A stretch of 64,000 nt of DNA from Uranotaenia lowii (GCF_029784155.1 NC_073692.1:425921324-425985323), one strand, 5' to 3'; shown: positions 36,552-49,756, counted from the first letter of the stretch. Notes: generated from the letters alone by a model not told the origin. Numbers and translations are program-made.

Positions 36552-39139
36552 ACTGAACTTTAAAATGCTTTAAATGACTGAAAATCACATGAATTCCTCA
36601 CAATATTGGCAGTATGTGAAAGGACTAAACTAGAAGAAGTAGAATTTCACTATCTGACGCCATCTAGAAATCCAATATTACGGCTGCCACTTAAGTTTTG
36701 GAAACTCAGTAAAAAAAATTTTTCAGCATTTTTAGCTGATCTACAGTATTTTTTCGGAAGCATGTTTTTCGGATTTTTTTTATTCAGATTTGAAAAAAGG
36801 AAAACTTAAATTTCAATGCTGAACACTGTTTGAAAAACATATTTGAGTTACATTACAAGGTTTCCATAACTATAAATTTTGTATAAATCGGTTGAGAAAC
36901 AAGAGAGAAATATCGGTTCAAGTCAAAAGTGTCACATTGACACTCCAGGGACTGCAGCGGGTAAAAATTTCTGGGGCGGATGAGGGTAAACTCGAAAACC
37001 AGTCTCATAACTTATCAAAAATGTGTCAAAATGGGAGTTCCAATTCAAATATGTGAAATCTAGCTTGAACATGTCCTATTATGACATCTTGATCAAAAAC
37101 TGTCACCAATTTTATTACGGTTTTAGAATCAAGATCAGCGTGCCTATATAAATATTCAAAGCAAGCTTAGATCAAACTTCTTTGTGTATTTTTTATTGAA
37201 GTTTTTTAAAGCATTCAATATTCTTTCTGAACAACTTAAACAGTATATTAAGCAAATACTTCATAGGCGTTTTCAGATCTATCTGAAAAGAAATGATTGA
37301 ATAATGAAACAAAGCGTTTTTCATGACCATAATAAAACATTTTTAAAACTTACTGTATATTAAATCCCATATTAAAACCGTATTAAAACTTTCAAATACT
37401 AGTTGGCTTTATCAGTTATACTTGAGACGCCATGAATTTTTAGAAATTACGCTCATGTGTAGCTTAAAAATTTGGTTTTACCAAGTTTTACAGTGAAAAA
37501 AAAACAAACTTAAACAACAACAGGCAAAATTTGATGCCACTGGTCAGCCTTTTTTTTCTGGAAATTTAGGGCATAGGTAATTTTAACTTATCGTGTACAG
37601 TTTTCTCCTACTTACACGAGATTCAATTTCTTTCGGGCTTTTGAATTTTAAAACATAGTGCTTGAATGTTTTCAGGCCTTAAGGACTTCAAGTTTGAAGT
37701 CATCATGATTTGATCTCATCTAACTTTTATGGTTTCCGGCATTTAAATCGTGTAGTATTGAAAAAGTTAAAACTTGAGGTGTAAAATCCTTTAAGTTATT
37801 GGAGATCATTAGGGTCTCAAGGTCTTCCGAAAGCTTTTAAGTCTAGAGACAGGGCCATAGGAAGATCCGACTCATGGGGGGGAGGGGTTTTGGTGACTGG
37901 TTTTTAACGTATGATGTTTAGCCCAACAACGTACGAATTGAAAAAAAAAACAAATTATATTTGTATATATGATTATTGATTTTTAAGTTTTCATTAATAG
38001 TTTAACGTTACTTTAGAAAAGTGGTCCTTAGCCTAAAGGGTGAGATAAACTTTTTATGAAACCTTTAGAAACAAAATATTGAATTTGCTTTCAATCTGTT
38101 CAAGAGTCTGGTAGGCCTTAGTTATTTGATTTGAGCTTATTCAAAATAATTTCTTTTCAAGCTAGCCTTCAATTTCTTAAAAAACGTATTCTATGCTCAA
38201 ATCAAACAAGCTCAATCTTCCAAACTCTTTATCACATTCCAAGATTCTTACCTTTGAAGAAAATAAATAAACATTTTCAAAAAAAAAACAGTAAGCGATA
38301 ACAAATTTTCGGATCATATTTACTTGATGCAAACTTGAAAAAAATTTATGATTTTAGTTTAAAATTCAGCTTTAAAAAAACTGCAATATCAATAATGTTA
38401 ATTAATACGCCGAGAAAATATAGAATTTGGAGCAGGTTTTTTAAGGTGAAGATCAGATACTTGCTTTTTTTTAACAGGAAATATTTTCATAAAGAATCAA
38501 TTCCATAATGTAAATCCTGTGGGTTATTTAAAAAAAATATAATTTCGGATATTTTGCATGAAACAAAACATAGAAAATAAACTCAAATTCAACTTTATAT
38601 CCGTGATTTTCAGCTGAATTTTGTGTACAAACTCATTCTGATTGAAAAAAAAAATTAAATCTGGAAATTGACAAGAAAATTTTTTAAATGTGAATTTCAA
38701 ATGATGAATCTGAATCTGAGTTTTCAATTTTGAATCGCCACTTAGAAGCCTTAAATGTTTAAATTTTGTTTTGGAATAGTTTGAGAACTTCGAATAAAAT
38801 GAAAACTGAACGGAAAACTATTATCAAAATATTTAAAATGCAAATGATTTTCAAAAAACATGATTCGAATTTCCTAAGACACGAATGCTGCAAGGATGGT
38901 GAAGTGTCAAAAATAATTAATCAAAATTGGTATGAAATGCAAAACCTAATTTGAATAAGGATATCAAAGCAGCTTTTTATTCCTAATTTCTTATGATTAT
39001 TTGAAATGAAAATCAAGAATCCTAAACTTGATACAGAATCAGAAATACGAAAATATGTAGAAATACAATTTTGATTATGGATACATGGAACCAGAGCCTC
39101 CAAAATGGGTTTAATTAAATTTAATATTCAGACCTAAAT
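36552..39139. other. AT-rich non-coding DNA with old repeat copy
   Basis: No gene recognised. The part from about 37860 to 38720 is a diverged second copy of the repeat at 33640-34190. Short words such as AAGTGTCACATTGACACT near 36927 hint at further MITE debris. Confidence 0.4.
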
Positions 39140-39545
39140 TTCTATGATAAGGTTGGCAGATTGTCCGCAAAATAATATAAATATGCCCGGATATTTATTA
39201 TAAAATTTGAAAAAAATCTGGTATGACCTGGTTGCCCGAATTTATTGGAATAGCCCGTATTTTGCCGGGTTTGTTCTCATTCTCGATTTTAAATCAAACT
39301 GTAAAAATCATATTTAGTTATAAATTAATTTTTTTGTATGCGCCCACAATTTTTGGATTAAGTTTCAAAACAAAAAATCAGAAAAGGTTTTTTCCACTTT
39401 TTTCCATGATTTTTGATGAGCAATTCCTAGGTTTTGATCAAAATTGCTCGGTATTGCCTGGATTTTGCAGATTTTTAAATAAAACAGCCCGGATTTGTTC
39501 GTCCCGGATACGTGCTAAAAAACTTCTAACAACCTTATTCTATGA
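39140..39545. mobile_element. MITE with 8-bp target duplication (hAT-like)
   Basis: The element at 39148-39537 (390 bases) is flanked by perfect 8-base duplications TTCTATGA at 39140-39147 and 39538-39545. Its ends are inverted: left TAAGGTTGGCAGA, right reverse complement TAAGGTTGTTAGA (two mismatches in 13). An 8-base duplication and short inverted ends fit hAT-type (or P-type) transposition. The interior has repeated 'CCCGGAT'-like words and no transposase, so it is non-autonomous. Confidence 0.78.
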
Positions 39546-39799
39546 ACAAGTGAGATCATTTTGAAAAACTTTAGCAAAATTTTGAACTTGGGATGGGTTT
39601 TTGAGGTTTTGGCATTAGTTTAAAGTCAAAATTTTTTTTTCTTGAATATATTAGCTCTATTATCATAATTTTATACTGGATTTAAAATTTTGAGTGTAGA
39701 GTAGAATACCTCGCTGCTTTTTTGGACCCTCATGGGAAGGTTGAACCCCAACAGTCCCCCTCCCCCCTCCCCCATTCCGTTCCACCGGACATGTCTTGA

Positions 39800-40145
39800 A
39801 ATAATCTGTTCATAGATTACCAGGTTCGTAAGCCTTCAAGTCTTCAAGTCGTCTGGTCAGAAGGTAAGGAACCTATGTTCATCAAACTTTAAAGTTTTCC
39901 GGTTTTCAAAGTCGTCAGATATGGAAGTCGTTAAGAATTGGAGTCTTAAAGCTTTTAAGTCTTCAGGCTATCAGTGTGGTCATCAAGTTTTCGATTATAT
40001 CGGTCGGAACTTCATCACGTTCAATTTTCAAAGTCTTGAGGCATGGACTTGGAGTGTTGAAGGTGCAAAAGGCCTTTAAGTCGACAGGTCTCGAAGTCGT
40101 CAGACTTTCAGGATGCTAACTCATCAGAAGTTTCGTCGTAGTCTA
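39800..40145. repeat. Degenerate AAGTC-rich short-period repeat
   Basis: Words such as CTTCAAGTCTTCAAGTCGTC, AAAGTCGTCAG and TTTAAGTCTTCAGG recur irregularly about every 10-20 bases over some 340 bases. It looks like an old, decayed simple repeat. A weaker relative is at about 37660-37850. Confidence 0.5.
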
Positions 40146-40747
40146 ATCTAGCCCAAATTAAACTCTTATAATGTACGAATGAAGGTAGTCGATTCTGGTA
40201 GAAGATTTTGGTACGGTTTCCGCATTTTCAAGCTTATGTTTTTGATGATTGATTTTTCGAGAGTTTATTGCGCGATGCTTCTGGAAAAACATGTAAACAA
40301 TGGAAGATTAAAACTGTTAAGAAGATGTACCAAAATCTTTTTCAAGGTAAAATTTTGTTTTAACAAGAAATCCTATGACCAACAAAATAAACGTCATAAA
40401 ACACTGTTTCTAGTAGAGAATTTTCTAGATAAGATTAACAGAACTAAATACCAACATAAGGTTTTGAGAAATTCTATTAACAATTGATTTCACACAACGT
40501 ACACTCGTTGCAGACAAATTCCTTGTATTTTTAAAGTGGTTTTCAAAATACTTTTACCAAAAGGAGATTTTGTGATCGGCTAACAGCCAGTTTAGCTAAA
40601 GATTTCGAAAACATAATATTTATTTTTTTTAAATGTTTATGACATAGATTACGCTTCAAAGTTAAAAGAACCACATCCATATTTTCGCCGGATTGCATAT
40701 TTGCCATATTTTTGTTGAAAGAATTTTTTATTATCTTCGGCAGCCTG

Positions 40748-41604
40748 CACGGAAAAAATTGCTTTGCTATTCCAAAGACGTTGTCATGATAATTTTACTA
40801 TTTCTGCGTTATAGTATTTTCAACCGCGCAAACTATAACACCAATTTTGCAAAAGTGCTCATGAAACATTAGTGAAATTACTATGTACCAGGTAATTTTC
40901 GATAACTGTCAATGTTTGTTGTCAAAAATACTATGGTCATGATGATTTCATCATAATTTCTATTACAACTAGCATCCGCATAGTAATTTTGACATTGTGG
41001 CACCAATTCATATCAACAAAATACTACGCACATGGTACTTTTGAGAACAAAACATATTAGACTCAAAAACATCAGTGCGTATGATAATTTTACTATAGCA
41101 AACATTCTTGTTGTTTATATCAATTAATGATCATCAATCATCAAACTCATTGAGTAAACAAACAAAGTTTGAACTGCTTTCAAGTTTCATAGCTTTGAAA
41201 AACTTTCCAAAGCAATGGGAGAACACACATTGACCGACGAGTGTCGGAAGTGTGAATTTGAATGTTTTCAATAATGTCATAATGCATGCATTCAAATAAA
41301 CAAACAAACATACATATTAATTTTACTATTCAAATCAAGCTCCTCGCGCATACTAATCTCTTACATAACACATACTAGTTTCATCATAAAACATATCAAT
41401 TTTAATAGGCACGAAGTATAACAATGCATCAATTCATTGAAAATTTTACTAAACTAAAATGCGCAGCCAAATTAAGCACCTGGTAAAATAGCTATGCGTA
41501 AGGTATTATAAACAACAAAACATATTTGACTCAAAAATATGGTTGCCTGTTGTTCATTTAAACCACGGATTTAGTATTTTTACTATGCTTTTTTTGTGTG
41601 TAGA
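40748..41604. mobile_element. Candidate MITE with CACGGAAAAAA-type end
   Basis: The left side begins CACGGAAAAAATTGC and the right side ends GCTTTTTTTGTGTG, partly inverted matches. The interior is rich in recurrent TAATTTTACTAT and TAGTATTTT words on both strands. I find no target duplication and the end match is imperfect, so this is a candidate only. Confidence 0.3.
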
Positions 41605-43335
41605 GTAGGATGACTTCAATCGATACTACATGCTTAAAGGCACTGAAAATGTACTAAAAAAAAGTTGAAAATTTTCTTACAGTTCATTGACTTTCCTTCG
41701 GACTGGCATTACATTTATGAAGTTGTGTCGATTAGTTATTTTAGTATTTTGAAGTTAGCTTGAATGATGGTTTCAAAGGTTAATTTTTTGATTAAAAAAA
41801 TTTAAAGGATGACTTATAGACGAGAGCAAGTATTAACGGTATTAAAATGTTTTATGGCAGTCAACTTGTTTGTTTAAAAAATTTTAAAATGTAAAAATAA
41901 AATTTAGTTGAATGTGTTGAATTCAATGATATGGCTTTTGGTTTGGAAATAAAATTTCGTTTATTCATTTCAGTTTGAAAATTCCTTATGAGCATACTTA
42001 GAACTATTGCGATCATAATTTTGTCGCTTATTCAAAGTGATTCTCAACTCTGAATCATTTCTTAAATAGTATAATATTTTGGGATAACCACTCAGAATAA
42101 ACTGCTTACACTACAGGAAAACTCATAACCACAAGCTATGTTGGCTGTGTTTAGCGTGTATGATGACATTATTTGTATTGTTGTCATCATCTTTGATGAT
42201 GATCAACTGTCATTCGCCATGGGAGATATTATCCAAACAGCAGCGCCACAAAGTGCTTCAAAGAAGAGTTTAGAGAACTTGGGAAACCTTTAGAAACAGG
42301 CATATAATTAAAAGGAAATTATCTCCTAATGTTATTTTTTTAATAATTATTGAGTAAAAATTTTTATCGAGCAAAATTTGGTCATGAGAAGGTACTTGCA
42401 AGACACGCCGACGGAAATACATTTAATTTTTTTACAAAATTTAGAAAAAATGTGCAAACGGCTCTCACATAAGAGCAGACATTTCAGAAGTGTATTTTTT
42501 AAAATGAAATACAACTCTTAAATAAATCTATAAGAAATCTAAATCATTTCAAATCTACTTCCAGTACAAAAAACAACTCAAACACTCCGTTGATTCCAGA
42601 AAAAAAAACATCAAATTTGTTACTTTGGTAAACAAAAAAACAGGATAAAATTCCAGTTTTTTCAACCCGGTTTTTTCCTTGTTTGAATGCTTTCCAAAAC
42701 AGAACTTTCCTAAATTTAGCTTACAAATATCTTCAACATTTTTTTTTGAATAAATTGTTAAAGAAAAAACACTTTTTCATTCAAAAACTTTTAAAATATT
42801 TAGGTGTGTTTTCAATCGCGAGAAAAACATCAGTAGCTATCAATATTTAAAACACTAGAAAAAAAACCTAAATGTTGAATTAACTTACTTTTTAAGAGAT
42901 CTCTGAAGTGAAAAGCCGTAGTAAAATGAGTTTTAAATTCATCGAAAATGCACACCTTTTTGTTTACCTTTTTTTTCTAACTTTAAACGTCAAACATTTA
43001 CCAGGCATCGCGGATTGTTCTCAATATGCGAATTGGCAAATAGAGAACGAAACCAAAACAATGTGTTTTGGTTTTCAGAAATTGGCAGCCAACTGAAATG
43101 GGCCAATCCTGATGAGAAATGAAATTTTAGGAGAATCCGAATATCGTAAGTTTCACAGAATGTTTTAAAAAGAGTTTTATGAAGGTTTAAGCTGCTAAAA
43201 GTTAACAAACTATGTCTAAAAAGCATTTACAAACTGTTCTTACTTAGCTCCAACGTTTTCTAACGAATACTTAAGGAAAACAAATTGTTGCTTGGATTTA
43301 GCACTTCACTATTCAATTATAGCAGTTTAATAGTT
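41605..43335. other. AT-rich non-coding DNA
   Basis: No gene or bounded element recognised. A run of TGATGATG/CATCATC words at about 42160-42210 could form small hairpins. Confidence 0.4.
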
Positions 43336-43339
43336 TTAG

Positions 43340-43620
43340 CTGTAGACTATGTCGATTTGGGATCTGCTTTGAATTTCTCAACTCTGAGGTTTTGGTTTAA
43401 AACTAACCCATGCTTTTTTGCATTATTTCTAGTAATGTTTACATGAGTAAACTAGAACTTCCATGTTTGTATGAGGAAATATAATATTTTTTCTTAAAAA
43501 ATGGACATGGTTTCTCTTCTAACTGTGAATTCGGGTCGTTTTATCGTTTTTTTTTTGCTGATTCATAAATTCTCTAAAAGAAATTTTCGTTTGAATATAT
43601 TAGTAGAAAACTGAAACTTA
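43340..43620. repeat. Half-copy of foldback repeat family
   Basis: Aligns in order with the left arm of the foldback at 53088-53735: GTCGATTTGGG, TTTGAATTTCTCAA, GTTTACATGAGT, then TTTCTTCT and TTCATAAATTCTCTAAA. The inverted second arm is not seen here. No coding capacity. Confidence 0.5.
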
Positions 43621-43805
43621 AATAGTATCTCAGTGTATCCTCCTTGTTCCATATTGAACGGGAGTTCAGCATAACCTTGAGAGTGAACACCCGAATGATC
43701 TGAAATTTGGCATTGAGTCTTTTTTTGAGTTAAGAAACGATTTTAGTTTCCAAAGTTTTGATTCTGGAACAAATCCCTATTTCTTGGATCACTCTAATAA
43801 ACATA

Positions 43806-43862
43806 ACAACTATACGAAAACTTCAACAAATTATACATGTTTGTTGAAGTTTTCGTATAGTT
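43806..43862. repeat. Perfect 24-bp-arm hairpin
   Basis: Arms 43806-43829 and 43839-43862 are perfect inverted copies, with a 9-base spacer between. Such a perfect stem in otherwise old, decayed sequence is recent or selected. It could be a template-switch product, a tiny foldback insertion or a small-RNA hairpin. No gene is adjacent. Confidence 0.75.
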
Positions 43863-45575
43863 GACTTGACCCTTTGATCTGTTCTGTGGGTGTTATTCTA
43901 ATTATGAGTATATTTGTACAGTTCATAAGGCCCTAACCTAAAAATCCTGAACATCAGAACAGCACGTACCCAACATGACATGCGATTGTCACTCCTCTTC
44001 TGCCAACTGAGTTAACACGTTCAAGGACCGCAATTTTTCGCAAATCATTTCCAGCTCAGCTCGACATCGCGCATTTGCTGTTCTCAAACTCGATCGAACG
44101 ATTAATCGATTCTACCAACGCAGCTTCAAGCCATTCTAGTATGATTGCGTCTATATTTGTACGTAGCTTATTGTTGATCCGACGACTCTGTTATTATTGT
44201 AACGATGCTAAATAATCACGCCTGTTCTTTATTTCTCTCCCTTTGCAGGTAATTTATAACACAGCTTGGGGGATCTCTCGGTTGTCCTAGAAATTTTTCA
44301 CCTCATGCCGTTATGCTGAGGTTCAACTAAGTAAGTAAGTAAGTATCGGAAATTCCCGCCACTAGATCGAAGCCTTATTCTAGTACTAGAGCCATATTAA
44401 AAAGGGATTTACATTGCTGATTAATGATAGACCAACAGCGTTTCAGCCCGAAATAACAGTCTTCAAGGGGTAGCAATTAAAGCGTGTAAGTTTAATTGTT
44501 CCGCACGCCGAAAATGAATGACTTGTTTAATCTGCTTGTTAGACGACTTATTATAATAATTTAATATCCTAGCCGGGTAGCTCTCACCGGCTGGAAAAAT
44601 GAAGTGCGTACCCCTCCTAGCTGCAAATTTTCAAATGCACCCATAAAAAGTTGCAGTAACGCGAGAGATGTAGTAAAGGGTTGGGGACAAGATTCGAGCT
44701 AATTTGATTTTAGCCATGCTGTTAAGTTGTGAGGTGTTCATGCCTGTCTCAATTATGGCTGGTGCCGAACCTTATTTGTTGATTTACATTTCTTCTAGAA
44801 TAAAGAAATAGTATTGCAAGTTTTTTTTAATACTCTCGATCAATTTTCTGTATCATTGAACACACCTTCCATAGGTTCGAAAAACTTCGTTCTAAAAAAG
44901 TCAAGATTTTCTCAATACAACAAACAACACTATGCGGTGAATTACTCCAGGACATCTATCCATAAGTTAGTGCTGTTGGTGTTTTGTTTTTAATTTTCAT
45001 CACTTTCAACTCAGCGCGGCAGTCATAAATCCTGTTCAAATGAGGAAATGCAAATTATCACATTAAAGGTAGGCCCATACATTTGATGCATATGATGGGC
45101 TTGGTCGGGTGCGGTGCTTGATCTCACATCATGGTCCTATAACACTACACTGCGCTACAGTAGATCGCCATGGTCTCTAATGGGTGATAAATATTTCTGT
45201 AAACACACCTTGGCGACATTGACGGGCTGCTATGATGACTTATATCGGTACATACTTTTTTTTTGCTTGTGATCATGCTTTAGAACTTGCTATTTGAATC
45301 TGATAATTGGAGCCATAATTTGTACTGATTCAAATTTCAAGCAATTTTTAAATATGCTACTATTTTCGAGATACTGATAAGTGACTGATGAGAGGTTTTG
45401 GGTTTTGTTCCGTGAATTTAAACACAGATTGAGCATTCAATTATACATTTGTCCACTTGAGTTTTTTCAACAGAAATTGTAATTACGCATAATTTTGATG
45501 AATTTATTTCGCTCCGGATGTCACAAGTTTCAAATGCATATCAATTAGTTACACGGGTGTAAATTGGCAAGTGGT
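43863..45575. other. Non-coding DNA with a retroposon-like tail
   Basis: No protein gene recognised. At about 44305-44344 a hairpin-forming segment (ACCTCATGCC...GCTGAGGTTCAAC) is followed by a TAAG tetranucleotide run, resembling the 3' end and tail of a SINE or LINE in plus orientation. The body upstream (about 43980-44300) has balanced composition, but I cannot place its 5' end. Confidence 0.4.
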
Positions 45576-45578
45576 TAA

Positions 45579-45961
45579 AAGGTTGCCGAAATCACAGAAA
45601 AATCTGTAATGACACAGAATTTGGGAAAAATTTCATCACAGAATCTGTGTCACAGAACACAGAATTTCGGAAAATTCACAGATTTCACAGATTTTTTAAA
45701 TTTTGAATGGAATTCCAAAATCATAATATTTTGACCAATATAAAACTTAGATTTTTTGCTTTGAATTGAAAAATTATGATAAAATTAGAAATATTAATTG
45801 ATTTTACCCATCTGAATTAAATAGAAGGACCAATTTATCATGAAATTTCGATGAAATCAAAGGAAATAGCATCACAGAAAACCATCACAGAATTTTTGGG
45901 TAAAATCACAGAAAGTCAGAATTTTTTATCTAAAAAACACAGAATTTTTTTCGGCAACCTT
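45579..45961. mobile_element. MITE-like element, AAGGTTGCCG ends
   Basis: Left end AAGGTTGCCGAAA (45579) and right end TTTCGGCAACCTT (ending 45961) are perfect inverted copies over 13 bases. The interior is full of CACAGAAT/CACAGATT words. Flanks GTGGTTAA and GGTAGTTA are only partly alike, so the target duplication is unclear. It sits just left of a jockey-like remnant and has no coding capacity. Confidence 0.6.
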
Positions 45962-45965
45962 GGTA

Positions 45966-46740
45966 GTTACCTCTTATCAGCGCCACATTTCGTTATTTTT
46001 CCCATCTGTCTTATAACCTAACTCGATTAAGATACTGGGAACGGGCCTGACGCTTAAGCGTAATGGTTGTAAGTGTCAATGTTGACAAACTACATTACGC
46101 GGACACAGGATCGGATCAGGACAACAAGGTAATGATTGATTTGAAGCATTTCGATGATTTCGCCGTTTCTCAATCACTGCTGGAGATTGAATGGAATAAC
46201 GTTCTTATGTCCAATGAAGATGTTTGCGTTGGTAGTGCTAAACCGCGTGCTCAAAATATATTCGAATTTTTAAGCAGTCTTCGATAACGTTGCTGAAAAT
46301 TCTCGCATTGTTGAAATTCTATTGATTTTAACGTCTGTACTTTCTACTACATTGTTTACGGCATAAATAACCGGCATCGAAGTGCTTTTGCTTGTGCTGT
46401 TCTCAGTTTCAATTCGTGAAGGTCGTTTTCCAAAACTATGGAGGATCTCACACATTTTGCCGATACGTAAGAAATGCCTGCTGAAAACTACCGAGAGTAC
46501 CAATTCTCTATGCGATTCCCAAACTGTTCGAAAGCATAATCTACGATCAAATGTACCAATGGTAAGAAAAAAAGATGTCAGATTTTCAGCACGGCTTTTT
46601 GAAAAAGCGTTCAACAGTGACGAACTTGACAAAATTCGTTTCTCGAACTACTCAATGGATGATATACGCAGATGATCAGAAAATGTTCCTTCCTGTTCGT
46701 AACCCCAAGGATTGCTTGACTCTACAAAACAATAAGAAGA
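45966..46740 (+). pseudogene. Jockey-like LINE remnant with RT motifs
   Basis: A decayed non-LTR element. The first 90 bases (TTATCAGCGCCACA...GACGCTTA) recur at 51279-51367. The open stretch 46063-46287 resembles the linker between endonuclease and RT (KHFDDFAVSQSLLEIEWNNV). RT follows in broken frames from 46382: SIREGRFPKLWRISHILPI, then MPAENYREYQFSMRFPN, then remnants of the 'HGF...STVTNL' block, then motif C as MIYADDQKMFLPV with YADD at 46665-46676. Motifs A and B are absent between them, so there is an internal deletion. It is not functional. Confidence 0.8.
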
Positions 46741-46934
46741 AAATCTGAATCTGGCTTTCATAGCTTTATTCAGTACGCGTCTGTTCTCTATGTCAGGAGT
46801 GCAACAACGTCCTGGTGGTGTTCGGGACCCAAAACAGCAACATCACGACAGTCCTCCTGCGAGATAGTGAGGTTAGCTGCGGGCCTTGCGAGCTTGTGAC
46901 TACAAAAAACATAAGCAACAACGAACAACAAATT

Positions 46935-47155
46935 TCCGATGAAAATCGGCAAAGACCCACGCGACGAAAAGGGACTAGCGATTGGAAACTTGTAGCATGG
47001 AACTGCCGATCACTAAATTTTGTGGGCAGTACCCACGTGCTCTCCAACGAATTGAATAGCCGCAAATTCGACATCGCAGCGCTGCAGGAGGTATGCTGGA
47101 AGGGCTTCACGGTACGAACGTACCCAGATGGTCGTGCCATCTACCAGAGCTGCGG

Positions 47156-47216
<61 letters not shown>

Positions 47217-49756
47217 TGGAACAGCTTTTATAGTGATGGGAAAGATGCAAAAACGCGTGATCGGGTTGTGGCCGATCAACTCACGAATGTGCCGGTTGAG
47301 AATCAAGGGCCGGTTCTTCAACATCAGCATCATCAACGTGCACAGCCCTCAACTCGGAAGTACCGGTGACGACAAAGACGAATTTTACGCGCAGCTGGAG
47401 CGTGAATACGACCGTTTCCCAAAAAATGATATCAAGATCGACATCTGGGATTTTAATGCTCAGGTCAGCCAGGAGGAGCAATTCAAACCGAAAATTGGAA
47501 GGTTCAGCGCGCACCAGCTGACCAACGAAAACGGCCTCAGACTTATAGATTTCGCCGCCTCCAAACGAATGGCCGTACGTTGTACCTTTTTCCAGCACCG
47601 CCTCCCACACAAGTACACCTGGAGAACACCGTACCAAACGCAATCACAGATCGACCACGTTTTGATCGACAGCCGGCACTTCTTGGACATCATCGACGTC
47701 AGATTCTGTCGAGGCGCCAACATCGTGTCAGATCACTATCTGGTGATGGTGAAGATGCGCCATAAACTCTCCGTAGTGACCAACACACGAAACCGGCGCC
47801 CGCCTCGGTTAAATATCGCACGACTGAAGCAACCTGAGGTCGCGGAAGACTACGCGCATTCGGTCGAAGCAGCGCTGCCGGCAGAGGGAGAGCTTGACAA
47901 ATCCCCTCTCGAGGACTGTTGGGATACCATCAAGATAGCCATCAACAGTGCTGAGGAGAACGCCATCGGTTATGTGTTATCGGAACGACTGGTTCGACGA
48001 GGAGTGTAGGAGGGTGATGGAAGAAGAGAATGCCGCGCGGGCGGCAGTAGTGTATAGGCACCCGTCGAAATGTGGAAAACCACCGACAGCTGAAGAAGCA
48101 GCGAGTTCGAAATTTCTAGGAGAAAAAGCGCCGCCTGGAGGAGGAGGAGCTCGAGGAGCTTGAGCAGCTGCATCGTTCCCAAGAAAGACGAAAGTTCTAT
48201 TAGAAACTCAACGCATCCCGCAAAGGCTTCGTGCCGCAAGCCGAAATGTGCCGGGATAAGGACGGGGGCATCTTGAAGGACAATCGTGAGGTGATCAAAA
48301 GGTGGAAGCAGCACTTCGATGAACACCTGAACGGCGCACATGCAGAAGATCAAGACGGTGGGGGAAGGTACATCACCGGCGTAGCCAACGACGTAGAGAA
48401 GCCACTCCCAACGATGAGTGAAGTTAAGGAAGCCATTCGCCAGCTGAATAGAAACAAGTTGGCTGGGAAGGATGGTATCGCAGCTGAACTCATCAAAAAG
48501 GGCCCGGACAAGATGGCCGATTGCTTACTCCGGTTGATAGTTCAGATCTGGGACATAGAACAGCTACCGGAGGAGTGGAAGGAGGGGGTAATATGCCCCA
48601 TCTACAAGAAGGGCGATAAATTGGACTGTGAGAACTACCGGGCGATCACTGTCCTCGATGCCGCCTACAAAGTGTTGTCCCGAATCCTACTCCGCCGCCT
48701 AACGCCACAAGCAAACAGATTCGTGGGAAGTCATCAGGCCGGCTTCACGGAGGGACTTTCAACGACGGACCAGATATTCACATTACGGCAAATCCTCCAA
48801 AAATGCCGTGAACACCAAGTCCCTACGCACCATCTATTCATCGACTTCAAAGCCGCATACCACACGATCGACCGTAACGAGCTTTGGAAAATCATGGACC
48901 AGAAAGGCTTTTCCAGGAGGCTGATCAGACTGATCAAGGCGACGATGGATGGAACGCAGTGCTGTGTGCGGATTTCGGGTGAATTGTCGAGTTCATTAGA
49001 ATCGCGCAGGGGACTTCGACAAGGTGATGGCCTATCCTGCATGATGTTCAACGTGGCGCTAGGTGTTATTCGACGAGTGGTGAGCGAAATGCGGTGCACG
49101 ATTTTCAACAGATCCAGTCAACTTATCTGCTTTGCCGATGACATTGATATAATCGGCAGATCAACTGCGGCGGTGGGGGAGATCTACCGCAAACTGAAAC
49201 GCGAAGCAGGAAGGATTGGGTTGATGATTAATCCGTCCAAGACGAAGTACTTGCTGGCCAGCGGATCCGAGACCGACCGAACCCGCTTGTCCAGCAATAA
49301 CAAGGTCACGAGCGACGGTGACGAGCTGGAGATACTCGAAGACTTTGTTTATCTCGGCTCACTGGTGACGGCAGACAATGTCACCAGCCGTGAGATCCGG
49401 CGGCAAATTATCAGCGGAAGTCGGGCCTACAATGGACTGCACAAGCAACTGCGGTCGAGAAGACTTAGTCCTCGCACGAAGTGTGACCTGTTTGTGACGC
49501 TCATTAGACCGATTGTTCTCTACGGGCACGAGACATGGATATTGCTCGAGGAGGACCTGCGTACACTCGGAGTAATCGAGCGACGAGTGTTAAGAACCAT
49601 CGTTGGCGGCGTACATGAGAACGGAGTGTGGAGACGAAGGATGAACCACGAGCTCGCACGACTCTACGGCGAACCCAGTATCCAGAAGGTTGTGAAGACT
49701 CCCCGGATACGCTGGACGGGACATGTTGCAAAAATGCCGGACGACTGTCCTGCTGT
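46935..49756 (+). pseudogene. RTE-like endonuclease/reverse transcriptase, broken
   Basis: In a live element this protein nicks target DNA and copies its own RNA there. Frame 1 (to about 47160): endonuclease start WKLVAWNCRSLNF and catalytic Glu in AALQEVCW. After the (AC)28 tract the frame changes (47214 to about 47985): GTAFIVMGKMQKRV, IWDFNAQV (normally GDFNAQ; Gly to Trp), SQIDHVLID, and SDHYLV with the catalytic His. A further shift near 47985 leads to NDWFDEECRRVMEE. A TAG at 48201-48203 precedes the RT frame (48231-49772): NYRAITVLDAAYKVL, motif A FIDFKAAYHTID, motif B RRGLRQGDGLSC, motif C FADD at 49131-49142, and thumb VLYGHETWILLEEDLRT. The C-terminus is cut by the insertion at about 49756. 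Confidence 0.88.
47158..47213. repeat. (AC)28 microsatellite inside endonuclease
   Basis: A pure AC dinucleotide run of 56 bases inside the LINE endonuclease reading frame, between CGYTH and TLGTAFIVMG. Reading encodes Thr-His repeats. It appears to have grown from a short ACAC in the coding sequence and shifts the frame. Confidence 0.95.

Noticed and set aside
36016..36588. Open frames across the N runs, here and at 13862-14644
   Set aside because: Frames are open only because unknown bases contain no called stop codon.
40748..41604. Well-defined transposon with CACGGAAAAAA ends
   Set aside because: End match is imperfect and no target duplication was found, so it was kept only as a low-confidence candidate.
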